Below, one piece after another: positions 55,626 through 64,000 of a DNA stretch of 64,000 nucleotides (within the stretch, counting starts at the first letter, position 1; every line of letters starts with the position of its first letter). Origin of the DNA: Bacteroidales bacterium UBA1794 (lineage in GTDB: Bacteria; Bacteroidota; Bacteroidia; Bacteroidales; Bacteroidaceae); the NCBI GenBank assembly GCA_002315435.1, contig DCFW01000036.1, forward strand, positions 20,930 through 84,929. The letters are read 5' to 3'. The position numbers and the translations under genes were made by a program. The notes below the pieces were generated by a model. The model did no database searches. It was not told the origin of the DNA and saw only the letters and a list, made by a program, of their open reading frames with translations.

Positions 55626-57650
55626 TTACCATCCTGGGTTCTGAATTAAACCATAATTTTTATTGATTTCAGACTGTGGAAATGGCTGCAGATACCATTT
55701 CGCATCAAATCCGCTCCATTGTACACGAACGCCACTCGTTAATTCAAATTTTTCAAAATCAAAATGAGAAGGTTCATAGAATCCTGCAGCAGCTTTATTT
55801 GATTTGTCTGTTTTTTTATCACCATTCCACCATTTATCTGTAGCACGACCCCAATTGCCATTCGCATCTTTCTTTAGACGATAAATACGTAAACCATGAG
55901 TATTAGTTTCAAAGCGATCAGAACGTTTATAACGTACCAGATCAAAATAACGTGAATCTTCAAGTCCTAGCTCACAGGCACGTTCACGAAGAATCTCTTC
56001 AAGCAAATTATCCTTATTGGACGTAAGGTTCTTATCAGGATTGCAAGCTGCAAGTCCGCCAAGTCCCACACGGGCTCTAATTACATCTACATATTTCAAA
56101 GCATCAGTAAAATCATTATCAGATTGCAACAATGCTTCTGCATACGTCAAATATATATCGGAGAGACGAATTGCATCCCACTGAGGATAATGCGCAGTGG
56201 TATAGAAGATATCTCCTGCATAATATTTATTATTTGCATATCCTGTAGCAAAATATCCAGTCTCAGTACTAGGCTGAGTTCCTGCGTCTGAACCACCAAT
56301 CCAGTTTTCATAGATATTCCCAGAAACTTTTCCTGAATTCCAGTCAATTGTCTGGGGCACACCATTTATACGAATTGTTTCGTAAAGGCGAGGGTCGCGA
56401 GTCAAAACTCTGTTTTGCAAGTCCTGATTACCTACAACAGTATCACCCTTGATAAACATTTGATCTAGCTTACCTGCTTTTTGAGTTGCACTCCAATCAA
56501 ATGGAGAACCATCTTTCCATGGAAACATCTCGACATATTCTTGCGTTGGAGTATATGAGAAACGCTCATTTCTGCCATAGTTCAAATATGCCCATTGATA
56601 TTTTGAATCACGAGTACTTGTAGAGACACGCACTGAATGTAATATTTCTGTACTTGCTTCATTTAGATACCCGAAACGATATGCATAACGATACGCTTCT
56701 TGCGTTTTAGCTGCTGGCTGAGTCAATGAATAGATACCATTAGCATTTAGTTGTGTAAAGAAATCAGCACAAGCTTGTTTACACTGAGTCCACAATTCCG
56801 CTCTATAACCACCATACCAAACAAGACTATCTATTTCTGCCAAGCTAGTTCCCCCATAATAACCTTTAGTATCATTAAACAAAGGAGAAGCTGCAAATTG
56901 AAGTATTTTGCACTTCAAAGCCATCGCCCCTGCTTTAGTCCAACGGCCTGTATTTGTTTGTGCGTCTGTTCCGGTATATCCCCAAGGCAAGTTCCCATCT
57001 GTTATTGCTTTGTCAAGAAGACCCACCATAAAATTAACAGTTTTTTCCACTGATGCGCGAGGTACATTATACGATGACTCTGTACCGGTAAATGTCTTGG
57101 TTATAATAGGAAGCCCTCCATAGTTACGGAACATGTTGAAATAGCTGGAAGCAATAAGGCATCTTGCCTCATCACATAGACGAGCCTTTTCTGTGTCTTC
57201 CATATTCGGAACTTTGTCAATATTCTCGAGTAGCAAATATGCACGACGCACAAGAACCCATACATTCTCTGTCAGGTAACCATAAATGCCTCCCCCTGTA
57301 TTTGCATTGAATGTACCTGAATAGTATTGCGTATATATTCCCGAATTAGGGAAGTGCAATTGATAGCAATCAGATAAAGCATCAAATTTACCAGTCCAAT
57401 AACTAGAAGTCAATGGTGCACTCGAAGTACTACAGTATGGTAATCCATAATATTGCAGTGAGTAAATTGCAGCCAGAAACTGGCGTGTATATTCTGGGTT
57501 ATTAAAAACGGTATCTTCAGTTACTGATGCTCCGGCAGCTTTATCGAGGAATGAATTTCCCACAGCTATGTCATCAGTACAAGAGCCTGCGCCTATGGCT
57601 ATAATTGTAGCCACAACAACTCCGAAAAATATTTTTTTATGTAGTTTCAT
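55626..57650 (-). CDS. susD: SusD/RagB-family lipoprotein (tandem cluster, pair A)
   Basis: A 674-residue, unusually long SusD. Lipobox GSC lies at residues about 22-24, then SusD helices (RCLIASSYFNMFRNYGGLPIITK-type) and the C-terminal block RERACELGLEDSRYFDLVRYKRSD. Extra length is in the middle loops (around residues 240-420). It lies between the two SusC genes of the operon, 16 bp after its SusC. Confidence 0.92.
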   Translation of the reverse strand: MKLHKKIFFGVVVATIIAIGAGSCTDDIAVGNSFLDKAAGASVTEDTVFNNPEYTRQFLAAIYSLQYYGLPYCSTSSAPLTSSYWTGKFDALSDCYQLHFPNSGIYTQYYSGTFNANTGGGIYGYLTENVWVLVRRAYLLLENIDKVPNMEDTEKARLCDEARCLIASSYFNMFRNYGGLPIITKTFTGTESSYNVPRASVEKTVNFMVGLLDKAITDGNLPWGYTGTDAQTNTGRWTKAGAMALKCKILQFAASPLFNDTKGYYGGTSLAEIDSLVWYGGYRAELWTQCKQACADFFTQLNANGIYSLTQPAAKTQEAYRYAYRFGYLNEASTEILHSVRVSTSTRDSKYQWAYLNYGRNERFSYTPTQEYVEMFPWKDGSPFDWSATQKAGKLDQMFIKGDTVVGNQDLQNRVLTRDPRLYETIRINGVPQTIDWNSGKVSGNIYENWIGGSDAGTQPSTETGYFATGYANNKYYAGDIFYTTAHYPQWDAIRLSDIYLTYAEALLQSDNDFTDALKYVDVIRARVGLGGLAACNPDKNLTSNKDNLLEEILRERACELGLEDSRYFDLVRYKRSDRFETNTHGLRIYRLKKDANGNWGRATDKWWNGDKKTDKSNKAAAGFYEPSHFDFEKFELTSGVRVQWSGFDAKWYLQPFPQSEINKNYGLIQNPGW

Positions 57651-57666
57651 TTTGATATCACTTTAA

Positions 57667-60600
57667 TTAAAATCCAAGTTTCAAACTCAGAGTATAAGTT
57701 CTCTGTAGTGGATAAGAAGGTGAGCTACTTGCCCTTGTCTCGGGATCGCCCCAGATATATGAAGTAAAAGTCAACAAGTTGTATCCACTTAATGCTAATT
57801 GCATCTGACTTAATCCAACTTTTTTCATAAATGGAAAATTCAAATCATAAGCTATCTGGAGGGTTTTCAGACGTAAATACTTAGCATCTTTTTCATATAA
57901 ATTTGACTCAACGTAATTCTGTGCAGCATTAGCCCATGTAGCACGTGGATAATAAGAACTCTGTGATGGATTGTCAGTAGTCCATGTGTGCTCCAAGCTA
58001 TACTTAAGCAAACCTCCTTCTGTAGAACCTGATGCATTCAAGAATGGCTGACGGAATACGTCTGATATCATACGAGAGACATTCCAAGCACCTGTCCACT
58101 GTGAACTTACCTCAAGATTTTTCCATTTAAATCCGAAGTTCAATCCAATTAAATACTCTGGATCATCTGTATATCCATTGCTACGAGTCTTATCATTCTC
58201 GTCAATCTTACCATTTTTGTCAAGGTCAACATAAACTGCATCACCTGGTGCAATATTTGAAACTAGCTGTGTGGGGAAATCTGTACCATATTTACTTTTA
58301 TAGTCAGCCTCGCAACCAGTATAATAAAAATTTGCAAACTGATACATTGAGCGCGCACCGATACGATGACCTTTAGCATACTGATAGTTATTATTCAAAG
58401 GAGCTTCTTTTTCTTCCACAATCCTATTCTGGTTATAAGAGAGATTTACACCAGCCCAATAACGAAAGTTTTTGCCAATTTTATCCTGCCATTTTGCAGA
58501 TAATTCCCAGCCCCAGCTATTAACAATACCCTGATTTGTATAAGGTACCGTAAAGCCGAGTATCGAAGGAGCGGTATAGTCTGTCAAGAGAATATTTGTA
58601 CGATGTTCACGGTAATAATCAAACGTAGTGTGTAATCGATCATCCAAGAAGTTTATATCAGCGCCATAATCCTGCTTGAAAGCTTTTTCCCATGTTACAT
58701 CAGGGTTGTTCTTGGAATCCTCATAAGCTCCCTTATATGCTGTAGAGTTTTCAATGCCAAAGTTATAAGCATAACCGCTTCTTGAAGCATAGCTAGAACT
58801 ATTTACTCCATAAGGGTCAGCCAAGTACATAAATCTAGAACCACCTATTTTATCGTTACCTACAAGACCCCAAGAAGCTCTTAGCTTCATAAAACTTACA
58901 ATTCTTTTTAATGGCTTAAAGAAATTTTCCTCACTGGCAAGCCATCCAATTGACCCTGCAGGAAAAGTGCCAAAACGCTTACTTGGAGCAAAGTTTTCAG
59001 ATCCATTATAGCCGACATTAAATTCGGCCATATAACGATTATGCCAATCGTAAGTGACACGTCCAACTAATCCTACATAACCACGAGGTATATCAGGATA
59101 ATCTGTTGTACTATAATAATATTCCTTACTTTGGTTATAAAGTAATAGAGCTGTTATGGTGTTTAGTCCGAAAGAACGGTTATAGTTCAATGACGACTCA
59201 AAATACCAGTCACGCCCCTTGCCCGTTGTTTCTGAATAGGTCACAGCACCATTTTCTCCTGATTTCTTATATAGAATAGATCCATTACTTTGGAGAACGG
59301 GATAATATGTAGCTTTAGATGCTGCTCCATTCTTATATACATAGAAATCACTATTATAAGAGCCTTTCATCTTAAATGAAAGTCCCTTTGTCAACATATC
59401 CAATTTCTGATCTAATAGCAAATCGAACTGCAATTTGTTATAATTGGTTTGCATAAAACCTCCTGTTGTAGAAGCGTTACCGAAGTATGTTATTCCACTT
59501 CCACCTACAAATGGCAATTGGACATCATCATAATCCGTTGCAGTACTAATATACTTTCCATCTATAATGCCGGGACTGGAGAATGGAGTAGCCTGATACA
59601 TTGCTTTGATCATTCCAGCACTGCCTTGACCTGTATAAGGTTTATTGGCATTACTTACATTTCCTGCAATATTAAATGATAATGTTGTTGTCTTAGTAAC
59701 ATCTATATCCAAGTTTGAACGATAATTGAAACGGTTATATTGATAACCGAAGTTATAATTCTGGCCGAATTGCTTAAAGAGACCACCTTGAGTAAAAGCG
59801 CCAACAGAAATAAAGTAACGTACTCCCTTAGAACCACCGGTAATATTTATGTTATGCTGAGTTTGAAGTGTTGAATTTTTCATTATATATTCATCCCACT
59901 TTGTATCAGGGAAACGGATCGGATCAGAATGATCTTTGAATTTAGCTAACACTGCATCTGAAAACATTGCTGAAAGACCGTCGTTAGCACGCATCTGATT
60001 GTAAAAAGTGGCATATTCATAACTATTTGCCTGATCAACCATCTTAGTCGGAGTAAGAATACTGGAAGATGTCGTTATAGAGATTTGTGCCTTTCCATCC
60101 TTACCTCGTTTTGTCGTTATTAAAACGACACCGTTAGCACCTCTAACACCAAAAACAGCTGTTGCAGATGCGTCTTTCAACACGGTAATGCTCTCAATTT
60201 CGTTTGGATCAACATCGCTCATACTTCGTTCAACTCCATCTACCTGAATTAGAGGTGAGGAATCTGTCCACGTTGCTTGACCACGCACAAATATAGATGC
60301 AGCATCAGATCCTGGTTCACCGGAATACTGAATTGTTGTAACACCCGACAATTGACCGGCCAAGACATTATTTACAGAACTAACAGGAGTACGCATCAAG
60401 TCTTCGCCTCTTACGCTAGAAAGAGCCCCGGTCACTGTAACTTTCTTTTGAGTTCCATAGGCTACGACTTCTACGCCTTTCAACTCAAAATTGTTATCGG
60501 TTAACACTATTCTTAAGTTATCTTTGCCGGCAGTAACCACTTTGTTTTCATAACCTATAAAAGAGAATTCCAATTTTGTACCCGATGGTACATTTACCTT

Positions 60601-60855
60601 GAAATTACCATCAATATCAGTTATGGCTTTTGTTTCACCTTTTCCTGCAACCTTAATATTTACTCCAATAATAGGTTGTCCTTGAGCATCCACTACAGTT
60701 CCGGTTACAGTGTTTTGCTGCTGACTTACATTACTCGTTACCGACGTAGCCCGTGTTTCTACCGTGAATGTTAAAAAGATCCCACAGCACAGCAGAAAAG
60801 TAGGGAATATCGATATTCCATTAAATTTTTTTTTCTTGATTACATTAAATCTCAT
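57667..60855 (-). CDS. susC: SusC-family TonB-dependent transporter (pair A)
   Basis: A 1062-residue SusC homologue and first gene of the tandem operon. The signal peptide (ISIFPTFLLCCGIFLTFTV) follows a basic start. A carboxypeptidase-D-like domain (about 50-125, VTGTVVDAQGQPIIGVNIKV), EVVAYGTQKK TonB-box-like region, plug (IQVDGVERSMSDVDP, VRGANGVVLITTKRGK) and barrel follow. The open frame reaches 60939, but Met at 60855 opens a conventional signal. A four-base-spaced Met at 60867 is an alternative. No promoter box is clear upstream. Confidence 0.92.
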   Translation of the reverse strand: MRFNVIKKKKFNGISIFPTFLLCCGIFLTFTVETRATSVTSNVSQQQNTVTGTVVDAQGQPIIGVNIKVAGKGETKAITDIDGNFKVNVPSGTKLEFSFIGYENKVVTAGKDNLRIVLTDNNFELKGVEVVAYGTQKKVTVTGALSSVRGEDLMRTPVSSVNNVLAGQLSGVTTIQYSGEPGSDAASIFVRGQATWTDSSPLIQVDGVERSMSDVDPNEIESITVLKDASATAVFGVRGANGVVLITTKRGKDGKAQISITTSSSILTPTKMVDQANSYEYATFYNQMRANDGLSAMFSDAVLAKFKDHSDPIRFPDTKWDEYIMKNSTLQTQHNINITGGSKGVRYFISVGAFTQGGLFKQFGQNYNFGYQYNRFNYRSNLDIDVTKTTTLSFNIAGNVSNANKPYTGQGSAGMIKAMYQATPFSSPGIIDGKYISTATDYDDVQLPFVGGSGITYFGNASTTGGFMQTNYNKLQFDLLLDQKLDMLTKGLSFKMKGSYNSDFYVYKNGAASKATYYPVLQSNGSILYKKSGENGAVTYSETTGKGRDWYFESSLNYNRSFGLNTITALLLYNQSKEYYYSTTDYPDIPRGYVGLVGRVTYDWHNRYMAEFNVGYNGSENFAPSKRFGTFPAGSIGWLASEENFFKPLKRIVSFMKLRASWGLVGNDKIGGSRFMYLADPYGVNSSSYASRSGYAYNFGIENSTAYKGAYEDSKNNPDVTWEKAFKQDYGADINFLDDRLHTTFDYYREHRTNILLTDYTAPSILGFTVPYTNQGIVNSWGWELSAKWQDKIGKNFRYWAGVNLSYNQNRIVEEKEAPLNNNYQYAKGHRIGARSMYQFANFYYTGCEADYKSKYGTDFPTQLVSNIAPGDAVYVDLDKNGKIDENDKTRSNGYTDDPEYLIGLNFGFKWKNLEVSSQWTGAWNVSRMISDVFRQPFLNASGSTEGGLLKYSLEHTWTTDNPSQSSYYPRATWANAAQNYVESNLYEKDAKYLRLKTLQIAYDLNFPFMKKVGLSQMQLALSGYNLLTFTSYIWGDPETRASSSPSYPLQRTYTLSLKLGF

Positions 60856-60998
60856 ATATATGTGCATTAGATTTGTTTTTTTATCTGAAAAATGATAAGA
60901 TTGTATCTGTGTATGAATTTTACCCAGACCTCCAGACATAGACGATATCTCGCAGATTTATCTGGAGAAATAAGCTGACATAGTAGAAATGCATAAGA

Positions 60999-61166
60999 TT
61001 ATTCTTTTTTTATATTTAACGAAGCAGAATGACCATGTGTGTTAGACAGGAGTTCTTTAGACTCAATTAAAGCCAACGAAGACTTTTGATGTGTCTTCAT
61101 TTCTTTTGAGAAAAGCCATAAATTACGGAAGTCTATGGCATAGAGTAGGAAAAACTTGTTCCTCAT
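60999..61166 (-). CDS. Small 55-codon ORF upstream of the tandem operon
   Basis: A complete 55-residue frame from ATG (61166) to TAA, starting MRNKFFLLYAIDFRN and ending ASLNIKKE. It was found by direct reading and is shorter than typical gene-calling limits. There is no recognised family. A TATTTTCG variant -7 box (61218-61211, minus) lies 45 bp upstream, and the same motif precedes dut. It could be a small protein, a leader ORF for susC translation, or chance. The composition (Leu/Lys/Ser-rich, no runs) is protein-like. Confidence 0.35.
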   Translation of the reverse strand: MRNKFFLLYAIDFRNLWLFSKEMKTHQKSSLALIESKELLSNTHGHSASLNIKKE

Positions 61167-61306
61167 ATTATCAATATTTTATTTAAAGCTAATTTACTTA
61201 ACAGTGGATGCGAAAATATTGCTTTTTTTAGAGGAAATAATGGAATATTGTACAGATACCTAGATTATTGTAAAAGAATGTCGAGAAGGGATATAGAAGA
61301 TAAAAT

Positions 61307-62410
61307 CTATTTAAAATCAATGCTAAGCTGCTTCCAGCCTTTTAGTGATTCTTCGGTTTTGTTATTTGTAACAGACAGTCCAATCAGCCTGATGGCATGG
61401 CTTGAATATTCCACTTCTTTTAGTAATTGTTTAGCTAATGGTAGTATTTGTACTTTATTAATGAGGTTCTTTTCTACAGTGATACTTCTAGTTATTTGTG
61501 TAAAATCATGAAACTTTATTTTTAATGTAAGCGTCGTACCCTGAAATTGATATTTAGCGAGGCGTTCTATCAATTCAAGAGTCACATGATACAATTCTAT
61601 AATGACTGCTGAGTCCGTAGAGATGTCTTTTTCGAGTGTACGTTCACAACCGATGGATTTCCTGATTCTTGATGGCACTACAGGACGATTGTCAATTCCT
61701 CTTGCAAAATCATAATACATGATGCCTGCCTTGCCGAAAGCATTCACTAATTGTTCTTTACTGCAAGCACGCAACTGAATACCTGTATATATTCCCATGC
61801 GGTGCATCTTTTGTGCGGTCATCTTGCCTATTCCCCAGAATAGCTCAATAGGTAACTTTGATATGAAATTGATAGCTTGATTCGGATGGATTGTGCAGAT
61901 CCCATCAGGCTTGCGATAATCGGAAGCTATTTTAGCCAAGAACTTGTTGTACGATATTCCTGCTGAGGCCACTAGGTTTAGTTTGCTTCGTATTTCAGAT
62001 TTTATTTGTTTGGCTATTTCAACAGCTAATTCAAATTGTAGCTTATTTTCTGTTACATCCAAAAAAGCTTCATCCAATGAGATTGATTCAATTGCATCTG
62101 TATACTCATGGAAGATTTCATGAATCTGTGCCGACACCTCTTTATATATAGACATCCTTCCAGGCACAAAAATAAGTTGTGGGCAAAGACGCTTAGCCAT
62201 CATGGAGGACATAGCAGAATGAATACCAAATTTGCGAGCTTCATAGCTTGCAGTGGAAACTACGCCACGCTCTTCACCACGACCAACTGCGATGGGCTTG
62301 CCCTGCAGTTCCGGATTGTCTCTTTGCTCAACAGAAGCAAAGAATGCATCCATATCTATATGTATGATTTTCCTTTCCAACGCATACAAAATTACAGAAT
62401 TTTTGTCCAT
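61307..62410 (-). CDS. dinB: DNA polymerase IV (Y family, DinB)
   Basis: A 367-residue translesion polymerase. Y-family blocks are HIDMDAFFASVEQRDNPEL (first catalytic Asp pair), VSTASYEARKFGI, and SISLDEAFLDVT (DE pair). The helix-hairpin thumb PIELFWGIGKMT and a little-finger region follow. The open frame extends to 62503, but the ATG at 62410, giving MDKNSVILYALERK, fits the family start. It bypasses damaged bases at the cost of accuracy. It is divergent from the TrpB-like gene; no SOS box was identified. Confidence 0.95.
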   Translation of the reverse strand: MDKNSVILYALERKIIHIDMDAFFASVEQRDNPELQGKPIAVGRGEERGVVSTASYEARKFGIHSAMSSMMAKRLCPQLIFVPGRMSIYKEVSAQIHEIFHEYTDAIESISLDEAFLDVTENKLQFELAVEIAKQIKSEIRSKLNLVASAGISYNKFLAKIASDYRKPDGICTIHPNQAINFISKLPIELFWGIGKMTAQKMHRMGIYTGIQLRACSKEQLVNAFGKAGIMYYDFARGIDNRPVVPSRIRKSIGCERTLEKDISTDSAVIIELYHVTLELIERLAKYQFQGTTLTLKIKFHDFTQITRSITVEKNLINKVQILPLAKQLLKEVEYSSHAIRLIGLSVTNNKTEESLKGWKQLSIDFK

Positions 62411-62437
62411 ATGACATGCTTTATTGAAAATTATATG

Positions 62438-62445
62438 TATTTTTG
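62438..62445 (+). promoter_or_regulatory. -7 box of the TrpB-like gene
   Basis: TATTTTTG matches TAnnTTTG 42 bp before the ATG at 62488 and overlaps the start of the longer open frame (62443), which is therefore rejected. Confidence 0.5.
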
Positions 62446-62487
62446 GCGTTAACAACCATGAATTTATTACATAAAAATATAATAATA

Positions 62488-63858
62488 ATGAGTAGCAAAA
62501 CAAAGAGATTTATCTTACCGGAGGATGAAATCCCCGAACAGTGGTATAATATTCAAGCAGAGATGGTTAATAAACCAATGCCACTTCTTCATCCGGCAAC
62601 ACACAAACCGTTAAAGGCAGAAGATCTTTATCCTATTTTCAATGAGGCGTGTTCTGATCAGGAACTAAATCAAACAGATGCGTGGATACCTATTCCTGAA
62701 GAAGTGAGGGATATGTACAAATATTATCGTTCTACGCCCCTTGTTCGCGCTTATGGTTTGGAAAAAGCTCTTGATACTCCCGCACATATTTATTTTAAGA
62801 ATGAAAGTGTGAGTCCGGTGGGTTCTCATAAATTGAATTCGGCTATAGCTCAAGCATATTATTGCAAGCAAGAGGGAATCACGAATGTAACCACTGAAAC
62901 CGGTGCCGGGCAATGGGGTGCAGCGATGTCGTATGCGGCAAAAGTTTTTGGACTTGATCTGGCTGTATATATGGTGAAAGTGAGTTATCAGCAAAAACCT
63001 TATCGTCGTAGTATTATGCAGACTTTTGGAGCCCAAGTTACAGCATCTCCTTCCATGTCAACAAGAGCAGGGAAAGACATCTTAACTGCGGATCCTAATT
63101 GTTCAGGCTCTTTGGGGTGCGCAATTTCTGAAGCCATAGAATTAGCTCAGGCTACTCCTCATTGCAAATATGTACTTGGTTCGGTGTTGAGTCATGTTTC
63201 ATTGCATCAGACGGTGATCGGACTTGAAGCTGAGAAGCAGATGGCTATGGCGGGAGAATATCCTGATATGGTAATTGCATGTTTTGGTGGTGGCTCAAAT
63301 TTCGGTGGAGTTTCTTTTCCTTTTCTTCGTCATAAAATTGATGGAACTCATACTGATACTCGTTTTATTGCGGCAGAACCTTCGTCATGTCCCAAACTGA
63401 CTCACGGGAAGTTTGAATATGATTTCGGTGATGAAAGTGGATATACTCCTTTAATGCCTATGTACACTTTGGGGCATAATTTCAAACCTGCGAATATACA
63501 TGCCGGCGGATTGCGCTATCATGGTGCCGGAACCATTGTTTCACAGTTATTGAAAGATGGTTTGATGGAAGCTGCAGATATACCACAGTTAGAATCTTTT
63601 CAAGCAGCAACTCTTTTTGCGCAGGCCGAAGGTATCATTCCGGCTCCTGAATCCAGTCATGCTATTGCTGCCACTATTCGTGAAGCATTAAAATGCAAAA
63701 CCGAAGGAAAATCGAAAGTCATTCTGTTCAATCTTTCAGGACATGGGCTTATTGATATGACTGCTTATGATATGTACCTTTCCGGTGATTTGCAAAATTA
63801 CACATTGACGGATGAGGAAATTGCTAAATATTTGAAAGACGTAGATGTTCTTCAATAA
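62488..63858 (+). CDS. trpB: TrpB2-type tryptophan synthase beta chain
   Basis: A 456-residue PLP enzyme of the TrpB2 group, longer than TrpB1 and often encoded away from trpA. The PLP lysine is in GSHKLNSAIAQ. Supporting blocks are TETGAGQWGAAMSYAA, CFGGGSNFGG (phosphate-binding glycines) and APESSHAIAATI. It joins indole to serine to make tryptophan. No other trp genes adjoin, so it may be a salvage or auxiliary enzyme. It is followed by a terminator at 63884-63920. Confidence 0.95.
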   Translation: MSSKTKRFILPEDEIPEQWYNIQAEMVNKPMPLLHPATHKPLKAEDLYPIFNEACSDQELNQTDAWIPIPEEVRDMYKYYRSTPLVRAYGLEKALDTPAHIYFKNESVSPVGSHKLNSAIAQAYYCKQEGITNVTTETGAGQWGAAMSYAAKVFGLDLAVYMVKVSYQQKPYRRSIMQTFGAQVTASPSMSTRAGKDILTADPNCSGSLGCAISEAIELAQATPHCKYVLGSVLSHVSLHQTVIGLEAEKQMAMAGEYPDMVIACFGGGSNFGGVSFPFLRHKIDGTHTDTRFIAAEPSSCPKLTHGKFEYDFGDESGYTPLMPMYTLGHNFKPANIHAGGLRYHGAGTIVSQLLKDGLMEAADIPQLESFQAATLFAQAEGIIPAPESSHAIAATIREALKCKTEGKSKVILFNLSGHGLIDMTAYDMYLSGDLQNYTLTDEEIAKYLKDVDVLQ

Positions 63859-63883
63859 AAGTTCTTATTCAACGTATATTAAA

Positions 63884-63920
63884 GCAGGGATACATCAAAT
63901 GATGTGTTCCTGTTTTTTTC
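63884..63920 (+). terminator. Terminator of the TrpB-like gene
   Basis: Imperfect stem CAGGGATACATCA / TGATGTGTTCCTG, followed by seven T. The 80 bases after it show no gene. Confidence 0.75.
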
Positions 63921-64000
63921 TTATAGAGATGTAATTGATGAATGGAAGATATGCGCTGAATTTCAAAATCCAATATTGTAAGCGTCTCCGGAATGTTGTA

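Noticed and set aside
62411..62437. SOS/LexA box for dinB
   Set aside because: No convincing palindromic operator was found in the short divergent space.
1..64000. CRISPR arrays, prophage, insertion sequences with transposase
   Set aside because: No regularly spaced identical repeats, no phage structural genes and no intact transposase were seen. The only mobile trace is the intron remnant.

Overview
The window looks like chromosome from a gut-type Bacteroidales bacterium, most likely Bacteroides. The evidence is four SusC/SusD pairs, glycine-lipid acyltransferases, DUF4292 and DUF4369 proteins, a low-GC background, and many promoters of the Bacteroides form TTTG-N19-22-TAnnTTTG in place of the usual -35/-10. 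No species can be assigned from the sequence alone.

Layout. 1-13900 is mostly housekeeping: cysS (-), a glycine-lipid pair glsA-glsB-like (+), a dNTPase (-), then a tight + strand run dut / TPR lipoprotein / DUF4292 lipoprotein / EnvC-like LytM protein, a convergent M20 deacetylase (-), a fatty-acyl-CoA ligase and a nitroreductase. 13960-24280 is a polysaccharide utilization locus (PUL): SusC, SusD, then a second unit with a GH92 alpha-mannosidase, a GH28-like protein and a secreted metallophosphoesterase. 24640-27100 is a metal-homeostasis operon (Zn/Cd-type P1B ATPase plus Fur-family regulator) with a palindromic operator inside the predicted promoter. 27280-39310 is mixed: periplasmic nitroreductase-like protein, candidate small RNA, envelope proteins, a B3/4-domain protein, a GH2 glycosidase with a TlpA-like protein, a large YfhO-type membrane protein and ahcY. 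A tRNA-Leu(UAG) follows at 39500.

40213-44692 is a SusC/SusD pair without enzymes. A degenerate group II intron starts directly behind its terminator. 45130-50740 holds a papain-like permuted hydrolase, a methyltransferase-like protein, a cobalamin adenosyltransferase, a DUF2795 protein, and an anaerobic ribonucleotide reductase operon (nrdDG) behind a cobalamin riboswitch. 51033-60855 (-) is a tandem of two SusC/SusD pairs without enzymes. dinB (-) and a TrpB2-type tryptophan synthase beta chain (+) close the window.

How the parts relate: B12 status appears to be handled locally (adenosyltransferase plus riboswitch-controlled B12-independent RNR). Zinc or cadmium export appears self-regulated. 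None of the four SusC/SusD pairs has a local hybrid two-component, SusR or ECF sigma/anti-sigma regulator, so their control must lie elsewhere or be at RNA level. The least ordinary items are the candidate terminator-ended small RNA (about 28439-28500, minus), the group II intron remnant behind the susD terminator, the Fur-type operator, the GH28-like protein lacking family catalytic motifs, the zinc-site-degenerate EnvC-like protein, and a 55-codon ORF ahead of the tandem SusC/D operon.
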